IMG/VR virus record: IMGVR_UViG_3300020195_000009
Location: 124,001-188,000 of that record
From: a virus
Strand: one strand, 5' to 3'
Length of the DNA: 64,000 bases
In this document: piece by piece, positions 49,664 to 59,855 of the stretch
Numbering within the stretch: position 1 is the stretch's first letter
How the letters are laid out: every line of letters begins with the position of its first letter
Translations under genes and position numbers: made by a program
The notes under the pieces: model-generated
Databases searched by the model: none
Told to the model about the DNA's origin: nothing
The model's input: the letters and a program-made list of their open reading frames with translations, nothing else

Positions 49664-49986
49664 GCGTTCATCTTCCCTTTGCCACCAGACATGGCAGAGG
49701 TGATCTCGATCTTTCGACCCCCATTCGGGGACTCTCCGACCTCGACCTTCTCACCTTGAGCTTGCTGTTCTTTGACGATCCGCTCCATCTCCTCGATGGT
49801 CGCCAATGGCGCCAGAACCACCCGAACCTCACGGCCCTTGAAGGTACCCAAGGCTTGTTGGACGTCGAAAGAGAACGGCTTTCCTGCCTGGTCTACCGTG
49901 CGAAGGATGAACCGATCCGACATCGGGTCTTGCTCCACAAGACCTTCGACGAGAAAGACACCCATACCGACTACACCTTGCGTCAT
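49660..49986 (-). CDS. Hypothetical protein
   Basis: 108 residues, start ATG 49986 behind GGAGG. Beta-rich first half (VFLVEGLVEQD, RFILRTVDQ, REVRVVLAPLA), then a helical stretch (TIEEMERIVKEQQAQ) and a short glycine-rich end. No family recognised. It sits just after the terminator hairpin that closes the RNR transcript and just before ligase. Confidence 0.7.
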   Translation of the reverse strand: MTQGVVGMGVFLVEGLVEQDPMSDRFILRTVDQAGKPFSFDVQQALGTFKGREVRVVLAPLATIEEMERIVKEQQAQGEKVEVGESPNGGRKIEITSAMSGGKGKMNA

Positions 49987-50005
49987 TTACGCCTCCAAAA
50001 TGGCC

Positions 50006-50036
50006 AAGCCCCCTCTAGTAACACCAGAGGGGGCTT
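50006..50036 (-). terminator. Terminator hairpin after the RNR gene
   Basis: AAGCCCCCTCT (50006-50016) and AGAGGGGGCTT (50026-50036) form a perfect 11-bp stem with a 9-base loop, 25 bases past the stop of the ribonucleotide reductase gene. Transcribed from the minus strand, the 3' arm runs into GGCCATTTT, a weak U-tract. Best terminator-like element in the window. Confidence 0.8.
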
Positions 50037-50061
50037 AGTAGGAGAGGTTGTTCGCAAAAAG

Positions 50062-52002
50062 TCAGCGGACCGGGCAGATTCCACCCTGACACTCTTCAAC
50101 TTCGATCTCCCCGCCTCGAACAAGCGGGTGATCGTGTTTGATCTGAGCGTAGAGGTTCTGGAACTTGTCTTGCTGAATCTCCTCGTACGGAGCCTGCTTG
50201 TAGCCGTGCTTCTTTGGAAGGCAGCTCGTTGATTTGAGGAACGGTACATACTCCTTCAAGCAGCCGGCCAACTCGTCCTTCTCTTCGTCGGTGAACGAGA
50301 GGGTTGCACTGACCGCATTGTCGGCCCAAGAGTCCTGAACGTCCTTCTGGCGCTCGAACTGCTGACGGATGGTCTCGGATTGAACCGTGACCTCCGTATG
50401 AGCTGACTTCGTGGGGAACGCGAAAACCCAGGTGTGTCCAGACTTGTCGTAGATGTCCTCCTCGTAAGGTACTCCCGCTTCCATCATGGCTCCCGCCATG
50501 GGGTCGTTCTTTGCGATGCGGGTCCGACGAAGGTAGTAGGCGGCGTAGGGAGCGTGAATCCCAGGGCTTGAGCCATTCAAGAGGGAGATGGTCCCTGAGG
50601 GCTTGACTGTTGTGACCGTGATGGGGGCGTTGACGCCAAGCTCCTTGGCGTAGCGGCTCGCCTCATCCCGACAGGCGCCATACCAGTGACGAAGCTGGGG
50701 CTTGTTCCACGCAAAGTCGCAGAGACCCCCAAGGCCGACTCCGACACGCATGTTGTTGAACCCGACTTCTTGGCTCCTTGGATCCGTGAGAGGCGAGAGC
50801 CGCTGCCGGAGACAGTACCTCGTGATGAGGCGGAAGACCGTATCCGGGTCGGTTGAGTCCTCAAACTTGGCCGGGAAGACCTCAGCAAGGTTACAGGCCT
50901 CACGATCATGTAGGAGCTGCTCTCCGCACGGATTTACGCCTTTTGCGCCAGGATCCGTCTTCCAACCAAGAGGGAGATTCAGGATACCCGGCTCCCCGAA
51001 GATGGCGTTGTCCTCCACGAGGGACTTCCAGTCGAACTTCTCGATCTGCTCCCACGACCGGAACGCAAGGGAGTTGTTACTCGTGTGCCGGTGGCTCGTG
51101 ACCTTGTCCCAGTCCTTCTTCGCATCCCGGAAGGGTTGGTCCTCCGCATCCCCAAGAACGATGAGAGCGGATCGACGAACGTTGCCGGCCTTGATGCAGA
51201 GCCCGATGTAGTTGGTGATGTCCAAGCACTCTACAGAGTTGAGGTGGCGTCCCACCGCTCCCCGAATGATGTTCCAGGCAGATCGAAGAAGGTGGGTGAG
51301 GGGGCCGGGGCCGCAAGCGATCCCACCAAACGTCTTGATGGGGAGACCACGAGCCCGAACCTGAGAGACATCCACGATGAGACCCTTGGCCGTGAACGCC
51401 GCCTGTAGGACCTGGCGAAGGGCTTCGACCCACCCCTCACGAGAGTCAGGCACCGTGTAGATCGGGGTCTGGCCGTTGAGAACTTCTTTGCCGTCTGGCT
51501 TGACTTCAGTGATGTCCGGGTGATGCTCAAAGCACCGAACTGCGAGCCTCGCAGCCGGCTCACGTTGAACTATAGGGAGGGTCCTGATGTCGCTCAAACC
51601 GACACCCACGCCGCCTCCGAGCATGAGGCAGTTTGTCGTCCAGCACCAGTCATCGATGCTGTAAAGAGTCGTGAACCAGCAATTGAAACGAGCGTCGGCC
51701 GGGATACCATCGACCCCACCCGTCCAAAGCCCACGACCCGGAGGGAGGGCTTGCCCGGTCCAGAAGAGGTGGAAGAGAAGCTCCGCCTCTTTCTCATCCG
51801 TATGTGATGCGAACGAGATGTTAGACTCGACAACTCGACGAATCGTATCCGTCCACGTCTCTCCACCGCGACAGTACTTGGTGAGGTAAGTCGACCTCGC
51901 CAGGAGGGACTGAAACGGATCCCCCTTGCGGTAGTATGGGCTCAGAAATTCTCTTGAGAACCGAAAGGGGTTCGGTTGCGGCGTCTTTGAGACGATCATC
52001 AT
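50062..52002 (-). CDS. Class II (B12-dependent) ribonucleoside-triphosphate reductase
   Basis: 646 residues, the size of the monomeric adenosylcobalamin RTPR type, with no separate small subunit. N-terminal substrate region with GRGLWTGG, active-site loop NPCGEQLLHDREACNLAEVFP (cysteine plus glutamate), the redox CPVR-type C-terminus CQGGICPVR (CxxGxC) and ARFNCWFTT near residue 105. Converts ribonucleoside triphosphates to deoxy forms with a cobalamin radical, oxygen-independent. The phage therefore depends on host B12. A terminator follows it. Confidence 0.9.
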   Translation of the reverse strand: MMIVSKTPQPNPFRFSREFLSPYYRKGDPFQSLLARSTYLTKYCRGGETWTDTIRRVVESNISFASHTDEKEAELLFHLFWTGQALPPGRGLWTGGVDGIPADARFNCWFTTLYSIDDWCWTTNCLMLGGGVGVGLSDIRTLPIVQREPAARLAVRCFEHHPDITEVKPDGKEVLNGQTPIYTVPDSREGWVEALRQVLQAAFTAKGLIVDVSQVRARGLPIKTFGGIACGPGPLTHLLRSAWNIIRGAVGRHLNSVECLDITNYIGLCIKAGNVRRSALIVLGDAEDQPFRDAKKDWDKVTSHRHTSNNSLAFRSWEQIEKFDWKSLVEDNAIFGEPGILNLPLGWKTDPGAKGVNPCGEQLLHDREACNLAEVFPAKFEDSTDPDTVFRLITRYCLRQRLSPLTDPRSQEVGFNNMRVGVGLGGLCDFAWNKPQLRHWYGACRDEASRYAKELGVNAPITVTTVKPSGTISLLNGSSPGIHAPYAAYYLRRTRIAKNDPMAGAMMEAGVPYEEDIYDKSGHTWVFAFPTKSAHTEVTVQSETIRQQFERQKDVQDSWADNAVSATLSFTDEEKDELAGCLKEYVPFLKSTSCLPKKHGYKQAPYEEIQQDKFQNLYAQIKHDHPLVRGGEIEVEECQGGICPVR

Positions 52003-52017
52003 GAGTGCCCAACTCCT

Positions 52018-53001
52018 TCAACTTGCAAGGTCGAGAATAGCCAGCTCAAGGAGCGTCCTCCGAGAGTGGCTCGTTCGTTTCAGGTCTACATCTAATTTAC
52101 ATAGGTTCTGCATCACGGAGGACAGCCTCCGTTTACTGTGCTTCCCGACTTGCTGGAGAAGAGTCAGTTTGAATCGGTAGGGGTGCATCCCGATACGAGC
52201 GGCGATGTCATCTGGAGCTACACCTGAGTCGAGCATCGTCCGGGTGACGAACAGCTTTTCAGCCTGTTTCATCATGGAATACAATACAGGCATGGCCGGA
52301 TCCTCCGCCACGTGCCGGTACATAGAGGAAAGGGCGTTCAGAGCTTTCTTCGAGTTCTTCTCGAACGCAGCTTCGGCGACGGTCCAAGGTTCTGCCGTGG
52401 ACCCAGGCGACATGACCAACTTGAGGTGGTCGACCGTAACGGGAACCCCAACCGGAACAATGAGCCGAAGCTTCTGAAGCTCACTGGCTAGCCGATAGAG
52501 ATCACCACCCCCGGCTTGGAACATGACACTAGCGGTGCGGTAGTCGATCAAAAGACCAAGCGGCTTGGCCTCCTCTTGGATCCACTTGACGACTTCGTTG
52601 TTGGTGTCGAACGTCTTGAGTTTCTTGAACTCGCGAATCGTTATCTTGTCCCCAAGCTTGGACCAGAAGGCCAACAGCTTTTCGTCTCGAACGATGAAGG
52701 CAAGAACACACCCTAGGTCCCTAGGACCTTTGCCTTCCAGGTACGCCTTCATTGCCTTTTCAGGCTTGAACTTGTTGGCGTTATCAACGACGATGACCCT
52801 TGGCTTAGTGCTAGCCGGATCGTCCAGGTCGACGATCATCGTGGCGCAGATTGAAGCTAGGGCGCTGTCATCTACCGACGGACCATCAACGACCACTACA
52901 GTCCTGGTGGGTTGATCCCGGAAACTGTTGAAGTCGCGATCGAGGAAGTATTCCTCTTCCCCATAGGTCGCAACAACAGGCGTAGTGAATCGGAAGCCCA
53001 T
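52018..53001 (-). CDS. holA: Clamp-loader subunit delta (HolA-like)
   Basis: 327 residues. Typical delta pattern: N-terminal Rossmann-like part with VVVVDGPSV, VIVVDNANKF, a region LIDYRTASVMFQAGGGDLYRLASELQKL (HolA signature-like), then TVAEAAFEKNSKKALNALSSM and a helical C-terminus with AILDLAS. No Walker motifs, as expected for delta. Delta opens the beta clamp in complex with delta-prime and tau. Encoded next to delta-prime (five bases). Confidence 0.85.
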   Translation of the reverse strand: MGFRFTTPVVATYGEEEYFLDRDFNSFRDQPTRTVVVVDGPSVDDSALASICATMIVDLDDPASTKPRVIVVDNANKFKPEKAMKAYLEGKGPRDLGCVLAFIVRDEKLLAFWSKLGDKITIREFKKLKTFDTNNEVVKWIQEEAKPLGLLIDYRTASVMFQAGGGDLYRLASELQKLRLIVPVGVPVTVDHLKLVMSPGSTAEPWTVAEAAFEKNSKKALNALSSMYRHVAEDPAMPVLYSMMKQAEKLFVTRTMLDSGVAPDDIAARIGMHPYRFKLTLLQQVGKHSKRRLSSVMQNLCKLDVDLKRTSHSRRTLLELAILDLAS

Positions 53002-53005
53002 GCCC

Positions 53006-53953
53006 TTACCCGCAAAATGCGGCAGCGATGGCCGACTTCAGTTGGAAGGACAGGTTAACGTAAGAGGATTCGTACCTCTCGCTGAGAGTTTTTAACTCCC
53101 CCCACAATTGAAACCATCTGTCGGATTTTGCTCGGTTTCGCATTGTAGTTAGGTCTTCAAGCACGTCCTGGTTGATAGCTCTTTGAGGGTCGACTCGGAC
53201 CACCAGCACGTCATGAACGAGGAAACAAAGGAATCGAAACGCTAGAGGCAACTCTTTGCTAAGTTCGTCGATAGACGCGAAAGAGGACGAAAAGTCCCCC
53301 GTCGCACCCGCAAGCAAAAGCCCGAGTACGGAGTCACGAATTGCGATCCGGTTCGAGCCCCAATACCGGGCGGCTCTACCTACCGAACCTTCTCCCATAC
53401 GGGTGTAGACAAGAGCTTTATCGGGATCCGACTCGAACCTAGAAATTCGCTCAAAGATGAACGAATCACTGAGTTTTCGGAAGGGGACTCTCCCGCAACG
53501 CGACCGGATGGTGGGGAGTACACGCTCGTAGGATTCGGCAAGCATGAAGAAGCGGGAAGCTGCTGGGGGTTCCTCCAAGGTCTTGAGGATTGCGTTAGCT
53601 GCCGGGATCGTCATTCGATCGGCACCATCCACGATGAAGAAGCGGTATGGTGCCGAGGTCGGGTACGAGAAGGATTGCGTAACAATCGCTCGGATTGCGT
53701 CGACTCCTATCTCTTTGTCTGATGGGGCGGACACGACGACTACGTCCGGGTGGGCTCCATGTTCTACTTGAACGTACTCCGGGCTGCCCACACCCCGTTG
53801 CTTGCTGATCAGTTCTTTGACAGCGGAGGTGACCGAGAACTTACGACCCGTACCCTCTTCCCCGATGAGGAGTAACGGAGAAGAGATTTGACCCTCGATC
53901 ACTCTCCGCAGGTAACCCACGGCCTCGTCTTGGCCCACCACATCACTCAACAC
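53006..53953 (-). CDS. holB: Clamp-loader subunit delta-prime (HolB-like)
   Basis: 315 residues. AAA+ fold related to tau but with a modified P-loop (IGEEGTGRKFSVTSA, lacking the GKT of an active site), as typical for delta-prime; FIVDGADRM in place of Walker B, a sensor and arginine-finger region (ANAILKTLEEPP, LPTIRSRCGRVPF with SRC). With delta and tau it forms a complete clamp loader. The start overlaps the zinc-ribbon gene by eleven bases. Confidence 0.88.
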   Translation of the reverse strand: MLSDVVGQDEAVGYLRRVIEGQISSPLLLIGEEGTGRKFSVTSAVKELISKQRGVGSPEYVQVEHGAHPDVVVVSAPSDKEIGVDAIRAIVTQSFSYPTSAPYRFFIVDGADRMTIPAANAILKTLEEPPAASRFFMLAESYERVLPTIRSRCGRVPFRKLSDSFIFERISRFESDPDKALVYTRMGEGSVGRAARYWGSNRIAIRDSVLGLLLAGATGDFSSSFASIDELSKELPLAFRFLCFLVHDVLVVRVDPQRAINQDVLEDLTTMRNRAKSDRWFQLWGELKTLSERYESSYVNLSFQLKSAIAAAFCG

Positions 53954-54140
53954 GACCCACCGGAAGACTGTTTGGCGCAGACTTGGGTTCCACGGGCTCG
54001 ATGACGAGACGAACGAAGTAGTTCTGCTCGCATTGACCGCAGATCATCCTGAAGACTTCCTGCCCGCTTTGACCTAGAACCCCCGCACATCCTGTACGGG
54101 TACACCGCATCATACCTACACGGGAGTCAGAGCCATCCAT
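53943..54140 (-). CDS. Small zinc-ribbon protein
   Basis: 65 residues. Four cysteines: C13 and C18 (RCTRTGCAG) and C34/C37 (MICGQCEQNYF), forming a CxxxxC...CxxC ribbon. It overlaps delta-prime by eleven bases and the stop-start junction with the membrane protein upstream is one base, so it is part of one operon. Function unknown; one of several such small ribbons here. Confidence 0.75.
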   Translation of the reverse strand: MDGSDSRVGMMRCTRTGCAGVLGQSGQEVFRMICGQCEQNYFVRLVIEPVEPKSAPNSLPVGRVE

Positions 54141-54826
54141 TAGAGCTTCACTTTACCCCGAGACTGCAAGAATCGAAGAACCGAACCGTAGACCTCATCC
54201 CCAGCAGCAAGGGTACCGTTGCGGATAGATCGGTCGGTTGCATCCAACCACTTGTCGATGGTTTCTTGGCTCCACGACATCTTGTAGTAGGCCATGCTGA
54301 GGAATTGTTTGCGGATTGAATCCTTCCGCTCGAAGGGGATGTTCCCCGTAAGCCAGAACAGAACAGCCATCGACATGGCGTAGCCCCGCTGCTCCAGGCG
54401 GACTCTCCCTGGGGAGGGCCAAGGGATCAGGCAGGCTAGACCCAAACCAAAGGCGATGAGGGACCACCAACCAAAGAAAAAAGCGAGCACCATCCCCGTG
54501 ATGAGGAACGGGATCAGAAGTACTTGGGGGAGGGCGTAGCTCAGGCGAAACCAAAGCGGGCTCGCCTTCGTGTCGAGAAGGTGGACCCGCTCATGAGCCA
54601 GCGTGATGAGAGATCGGCCCGGATCCTTCTCGTAGGACTCCTGGGTGGGGAACCAGACCATCGGGTAGAAGGTCGTCGTGTACGACGTCATATAGCCGGG
54701 GTTGAACGGCTTCATGATCAGACCAAGCAGCTTGTGGAAGTTCGACGTGTTCTTCCAGTCGAGCTTGAAGCCCGGTACCACTGCGGCTGTGTCTGCTTCA
54801 AATGCCCGAAGGTCGGTCAGGTCCAT
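54140..54826 (-). CDS. Membrane protein with HExxH motif
   Basis: 228 residues. An H-E-x-x-H at about residues 78-82 (LITLAHERVHLLD) is the zinc-binding signature of metallopeptidases. After it, two hydrophobic segments: about 95-120 (ALPQVLLIPFLITGMVLAFFF) and 122-140 (WSLIAFGLGLACLIPW), likely a membrane hairpin. A possible third ligand E lies in VRLEQRGYAMSMA near 150. Rest is soluble and helical. A membrane-anchored protease is plausible but not shown. Encoded just upstream of the clamp loader genes. Confidence 0.65.
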   Translation of the reverse strand: MDLTDLRAFEADTAAVVPGFKLDWKNTSNFHKLLGLIMKPFNPGYMTSYTTTFYPMVWFPTQESYEKDPGRSLITLAHERVHLLDTKASPLWFRLSYALPQVLLIPFLITGMVLAFFFGWWSLIAFGLGLACLIPWPSPGRVRLEQRGYAMSMAVLFWLTGNIPFERKDSIRKQFLSMAYYKMSWSQETIDKWLDATDRSIRNGTLAAGDEVYGSVLRFLQSRGKVKL

Positions 54827-54856
54827 TGCGGCAAGGGAGCCTTGCCCAAAAGGAGA

Positions 54857-55090
54857 TTAGAGGTTGACCGACCCCCCTACCGACAGGTGCCATGTGTGGT
54901 TGCACTTGACGCACTGATACAGGCGTTGATGAGACGCTCCTGACCCTTCAGGCGCAGCACCAGAGGTGATTTCGGTTGCTTGGATCGAAGTGCAGCTATC
55001 GTTGCGGCACTTCATGTGGATCATCTTCGGTCCTGGCTTGGCTTCCGGCACCAAACCGGGGCTCACACCTGTTTTGTCGAAGCTCATCAT
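54857..55090 (-). CDS. Small zinc-ribbon protein
   Basis: 77 residues. CRNDSC (about residue 28-33) and CVKCNHTWHL near residue 60-63 provide a four-cysteine ribbon resembling the zinc finger of RNA polymerase-associated TFIIS-like folds (QCxxCxHxW). First 22 residues are flexible. No function known. Thirty bases upstream of the membrane protein gene. Confidence 0.72.
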   Translation of the reverse strand: MMSFDKTGVSPGLVPEAKPGPKMIHMKCRNDSCTSIQATEITSGAAPEGSGASHQRLYQCVKCNHTWHLSVGGSVNL

Positions 55091-55095
55091 GACTC

Positions 55096-55503
55096 CTAGA
55101 GGTTTGAAATTGGGAACTCAATCGTGAAGAGATCCCGCAGTATCATCAACACTCTCTCGTAAAGCTCAGGTTCCCATATCTCTGAAGCCGAGGGATCGAA
55201 GAAGTTGTTGGGGTAGAGAACAACAGAGGTGTCTACTGGAAATTGCCTCGTATCCAGCGTCCCATCTTTGAGAAATGGGACGATTTTGGCCCAATCGTCC
55301 GACCTCACGAGGATGTTGATCCCCCCGCTAGGGTTGAAAAGTCGGATGCACGGGGTGTCGTAAACAACATGACAATCTACCCTTGCCCGACCTCGAAGAA
55401 CCGCCACGATACCCCTAGCTAAGGCCGGGACCTCATTGCGTGTAAGTCGTTGTGGCCTTGACCCATAAACCTGGGAAAGTCGATTGTCCACGCTCAAGAC
55501 CAA
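55096..55503 (-). CDS. Hypothetical protein
   Basis: 135 residues. The frame opens at TTG 55503 (VLSVDNRL), just after the GroEL stop; other TTG/GTG codons follow within five residues, so the precise start is uncertain. Alpha/beta pattern with GINILVRSDDWAKIVPFL and SVVLYPNNFFDP. No family recognised. No cysteine cluster or membrane segment. Confidence 0.65.
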   Translation of the reverse strand: MVLSVDNRLSQVYGSRPQRLTRNEVPALARGIVAVLRGRARVDCHVVYDTPCIRLFNPSGGINILVRSDDWAKIVPFLKDGTLDTRQFPVDTSVVLYPNNFFDPSASEIWEPELYERVLMILRDLFTIEFPISNL

Positions 55504-55515
55504 GGATAACTAGAT

Positions 55516-57572
<2,057 letters not shown>

Positions 57573-57586
57573 GGAGGACCCCTAGC

Positions 57587-57790
57587 TTACACCCGCTCCA
57601 GCCTGGACTTCACCTGGAGGTGCTCCAGATACCCCCGCTGCTCCGTGGCGTCCTTGACCGCCTTGCGGCACATCCGGCAAAGACCGTCAGGGGGAGGTGG
57701 CATGTCGAAGCCGACTTCTTCCCATTCCGCGAAGGGCCTGGGCTTGAGAAGGGGGACGCAGATGGAGCACTTGACCTCGTGACCCATCAT
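57587..57790 (-). CDS. Small zinc-binding protein
   Basis: 67 residues with CSIC near residue 8-11 and CRMC near residue 38-41 (GLCRMCRKAV), a four-cysteine set separated by a proline-rich linker. Ends with a helix (YLEHLQVKSRLERV). Lies four bases after RtcB. Function unknown. Confidence 0.7.
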   Translation of the reverse strand: MMGHEVKCSICVPLLKPRPFAEWEEVGFDMPPPPDGLCRMCRKAVKDATEQRGYLEHLQVKSRLERV

Positions 57791-57793
57791 GGA

Positions 57794-59200
57794 TCATTCG
57801 GCCCCTTTGATGTTCGCGACCGGCATCATGCGGTGGGCGATCTTGGCGATGCCTTCATCTTCGAGAACCGCAAGAACGGCATCGAGGTCCTTGTAGACGT
57901 GCTTGCATTCGTCGACCGGGATGTTCTTGTGGTTCGAGATGATCCCTTCGATCGTCACACCTGCAAACGTTCGCTGGACGTCGTGCATCTCAGCGTTGAT
58001 TCGATCCTGCTTGGGACCCAGGCTCTTCTTTGCCTTGCTTCGCCCAAGAGTCCGACCCGACCCGTGGTTGACGGAGTACCCGGACTTGGAGGCTCCAGCC
58101 TGAGCGAATAGGATCGCAGCTCCGTCGTACATCGAACCGGGGATGCAGCACGGGTGTCCTGTGTCCGCCCACTTCGTCCCCACGAGATCGGGATGCCCAG
58201 CCGGGAAGGCACGGGTTGCCCCTTTACGGTGGACGAAGCCCTTCTTCGTGGTGCCGTCGGGGAGGACCAGGGTTTCCTCTTGGACGAGGTTGTGGCTGAT
58301 CTCGTAGTAGACCTCGCCCTCAACGTTGAAAACCTCTTGGAGAGCCTCCTGGATGCCTTTGACGATGACGTGGCGGTTGGCCACGGCAAAGTTGGCAGCG
58401 CTGTTGTGGTAGCGCCAGTAGTCCTTCCCAACCTGCTCGTCCATCCGAAGCCAGGACTCTTCACGTCGGTTACTGGGAAGACCACGGGCCTTGGCCCCCT
58501 CGAAGAAGAAGTGATCGGCGGTTTGCCAGCCGTACCCCCGGCTCCCGCAATGGATCATCACCCAGACTTCTGCTGTGTCCCGATCCACCTGCATCTCGAT
58601 GAAATGGTTGCCTCCGCCGACACTACCAAGCTGAGGGATGACCTTCGAGTAGGCCTTCTGGACCATCTTGAAGTCGGTACCCTCCGGGATCGGGATGTAC
58701 TGACGTTCGCATAGGTCGGCTGAGACCCCCAAGGCCTTGGCTCCGAACCGGAGGATCTCATCGGCCTGGTTCTGGTTGAAGTGGGGCATGAGGTTGGGTC
58801 GTTCGGACCCAACCCCGGTCGCGATTCGCTTCTCGACCTCCTTGACCCAACGCTCCCGAGGGTACCGACCCCGAACCCCACTCGCCGTGAGCCCAGGGAC
58901 CTTCATGTAAAGGACCCCACACGAAATGTCGTAACCAGAACCCGACTGGATGATCGTGTCCTCGGTTACAACGACCCCACCGACAGGAATTCCGTATCCG
59001 ATATGACAATCGGGCATAAGGTAGGCGCCGATGACTCCCTCATAGGAGGCGCTCGTCTTGATCTGCTCCCACATGTTCTCTTCCGAGGAGTTGTAGAGAT
59101 CCTCGGACAAAAAGGCGTGCGCCTCCACCTTCATCTCGCCGACTTTTGGCAAGACATAGTGGTTGGAGCCGACCTTTTGCGCTGTGTACTTGAGGGACAT
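57794..59200 (-). CDS. rtcB: RNA ligase RtcB
   Basis: 468 residues, near the E. coli 408 plus an extension. RtcB motifs: PDCHIGYGIPVGGV, GSGYDISCGV with the Mn-binding aspartate and cysteine, GGNHFIE, MIHCGSRGYG, ISHNL and the catalytic histidine in VNHGSGRTL, then SNHKNIPVDECKHVYK. RtcB joins 2',3'-cyclic phosphate or 3'-phosphate RNA to 5'-OH with GTP and Mn, repairing tRNAs cut by anticodon nucleases. Together with tRNA genes and tmRNA upstream it forms an RNA repair and rescue group. Terminal motif AHRMMPVANIKG matches the family end. Confidence 0.93.
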   Translation of the reverse strand: MSLKYTAQKVGSNHYVLPKVGEMKVEAHAFLSEDLYNSSEENMWEQIKTSASYEGVIGAYLMPDCHIGYGIPVGGVVVTEDTIIQSGSGYDISCGVLYMKVPGLTASGVRGRYPRERWVKEVEKRIATGVGSERPNLMPHFNQNQADEILRFGAKALGVSADLCERQYIPIPEGTDFKMVQKAYSKVIPQLGSVGGGNHFIEMQVDRDTAEVWVMIHCGSRGYGWQTADHFFFEGAKARGLPSNRREESWLRMDEQVGKDYWRYHNSAANFAVANRHVIVKGIQEALQEVFNVEGEVYYEISHNLVQEETLVLPDGTTKKGFVHRKGATRAFPAGHPDLVGTKWADTGHPCCIPGSMYDGAAILFAQAGASKSGYSVNHGSGRTLGRSKAKKSLGPKQDRINAEMHDVQRTFAGVTIEGIISNHKNIPVDECKHVYKDLDAVLAVLEDEGIAKIAHRMMPVANIKGAE

Positions 59201-59368
59201 GTGTGATCCGATTTACGTGATGTTACTAGAGAAGCGGGAAGTTTGAGATTCGCTAACGTTGGGTTGGTTCTGCAACCAGCGGAAGATGGAGGTCCCGACC
59301 CCCTAAGCCTTTCAGCTCTCATCCGATTTCAAATCGGCTCCCGGCCCTGCCGAGTTCATCTTCCAGTT
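59201..59368. other. 168-base gap between exonuclease and RtcB genes
   Basis: No supported ORF. It contains a 7-bp inverted repeat CCGATTT-C-AAATCGG (59323-59337) and GGTTG...CAACC (about 59264-59279). Probably leader and terminator sequence; nothing more specific can be supported. Confidence 0.5.
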
Positions 59369-59839
59369 TCAGGCCACCCCGCGTGGGTTGCCCCAGGACT
59401 CGGAGAGCCGAGCCTTGAGAATGTTCATGAATAGACCACCCTGCTCCTTGGCATCATCGAGGGCGATGTGTGTGTGTCTGGCGTCCGGGAACCAGACCTT
59501 GGGCATGTTCCGCTTCGTGGACTGGCGGAACTCGATGCCAAGATACGCCGCCACGTAGGTCTTGATGTCCAAGGCGGAGAAGCTGAAAGGGCTCTCCAGC
59601 CCGCAGTTGACGATATACCAGTAGATGAACATGAAATCGAAGGTGGCTGGGTACCCGACGAACACAGGCTTCCCAGGCAAGGACTTCACCCAATTCACGT
59701 ACCGCTTCATCGTCTCCCCGATCGGCATCGGGTCTTTCCGGCAAGCCACCCAAGCGTTCGGGTTCTTGTCCCAAAACTCGCTCTTCGTGAGCGGGTGCAT
59801 CGAAGCCCCCGGAAAGTGCAACCCCCTCTCCCGTTTCAA
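59369..59839 (-). CDS. DEDD 3'-5' exonuclease fragment lacking its first motif
   Basis: 156 residues from a TTG at 59839; an in-frame TAA lies just upstream so it cannot be extended. ExoII motif in VFVGYPATFDFMFIYWY and ExoIII in HTHIALDDAKEQGGLF match DnaQ/RNase T-like proteins, along with SFSALDIKTYV. The ExoI D-x-E, normally about 60 residues before ExoII, is absent, and only about 30 residues precede HPLTKSEFWDKNP. It is therefore probably inactive or needs another polypeptide. Directly follows the VWA gene by 17 bases. Confidence 0.75.
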   Translation of the reverse strand: MKRERGLHFPGASMHPLTKSEFWDKNPNAWVACRKDPMPIGETMKRYVNWVKSLPGKPVFVGYPATFDFMFIYWYIVNCGLESPFSFSALDIKTYVAAYLGIEFRQSTKRNMPKVWFPDARHTHIALDDAKEQGGLFMNILKARLSESWGNPRGVA

Positions 59840-59855
59840 CTTTGGTTACGCTGAT

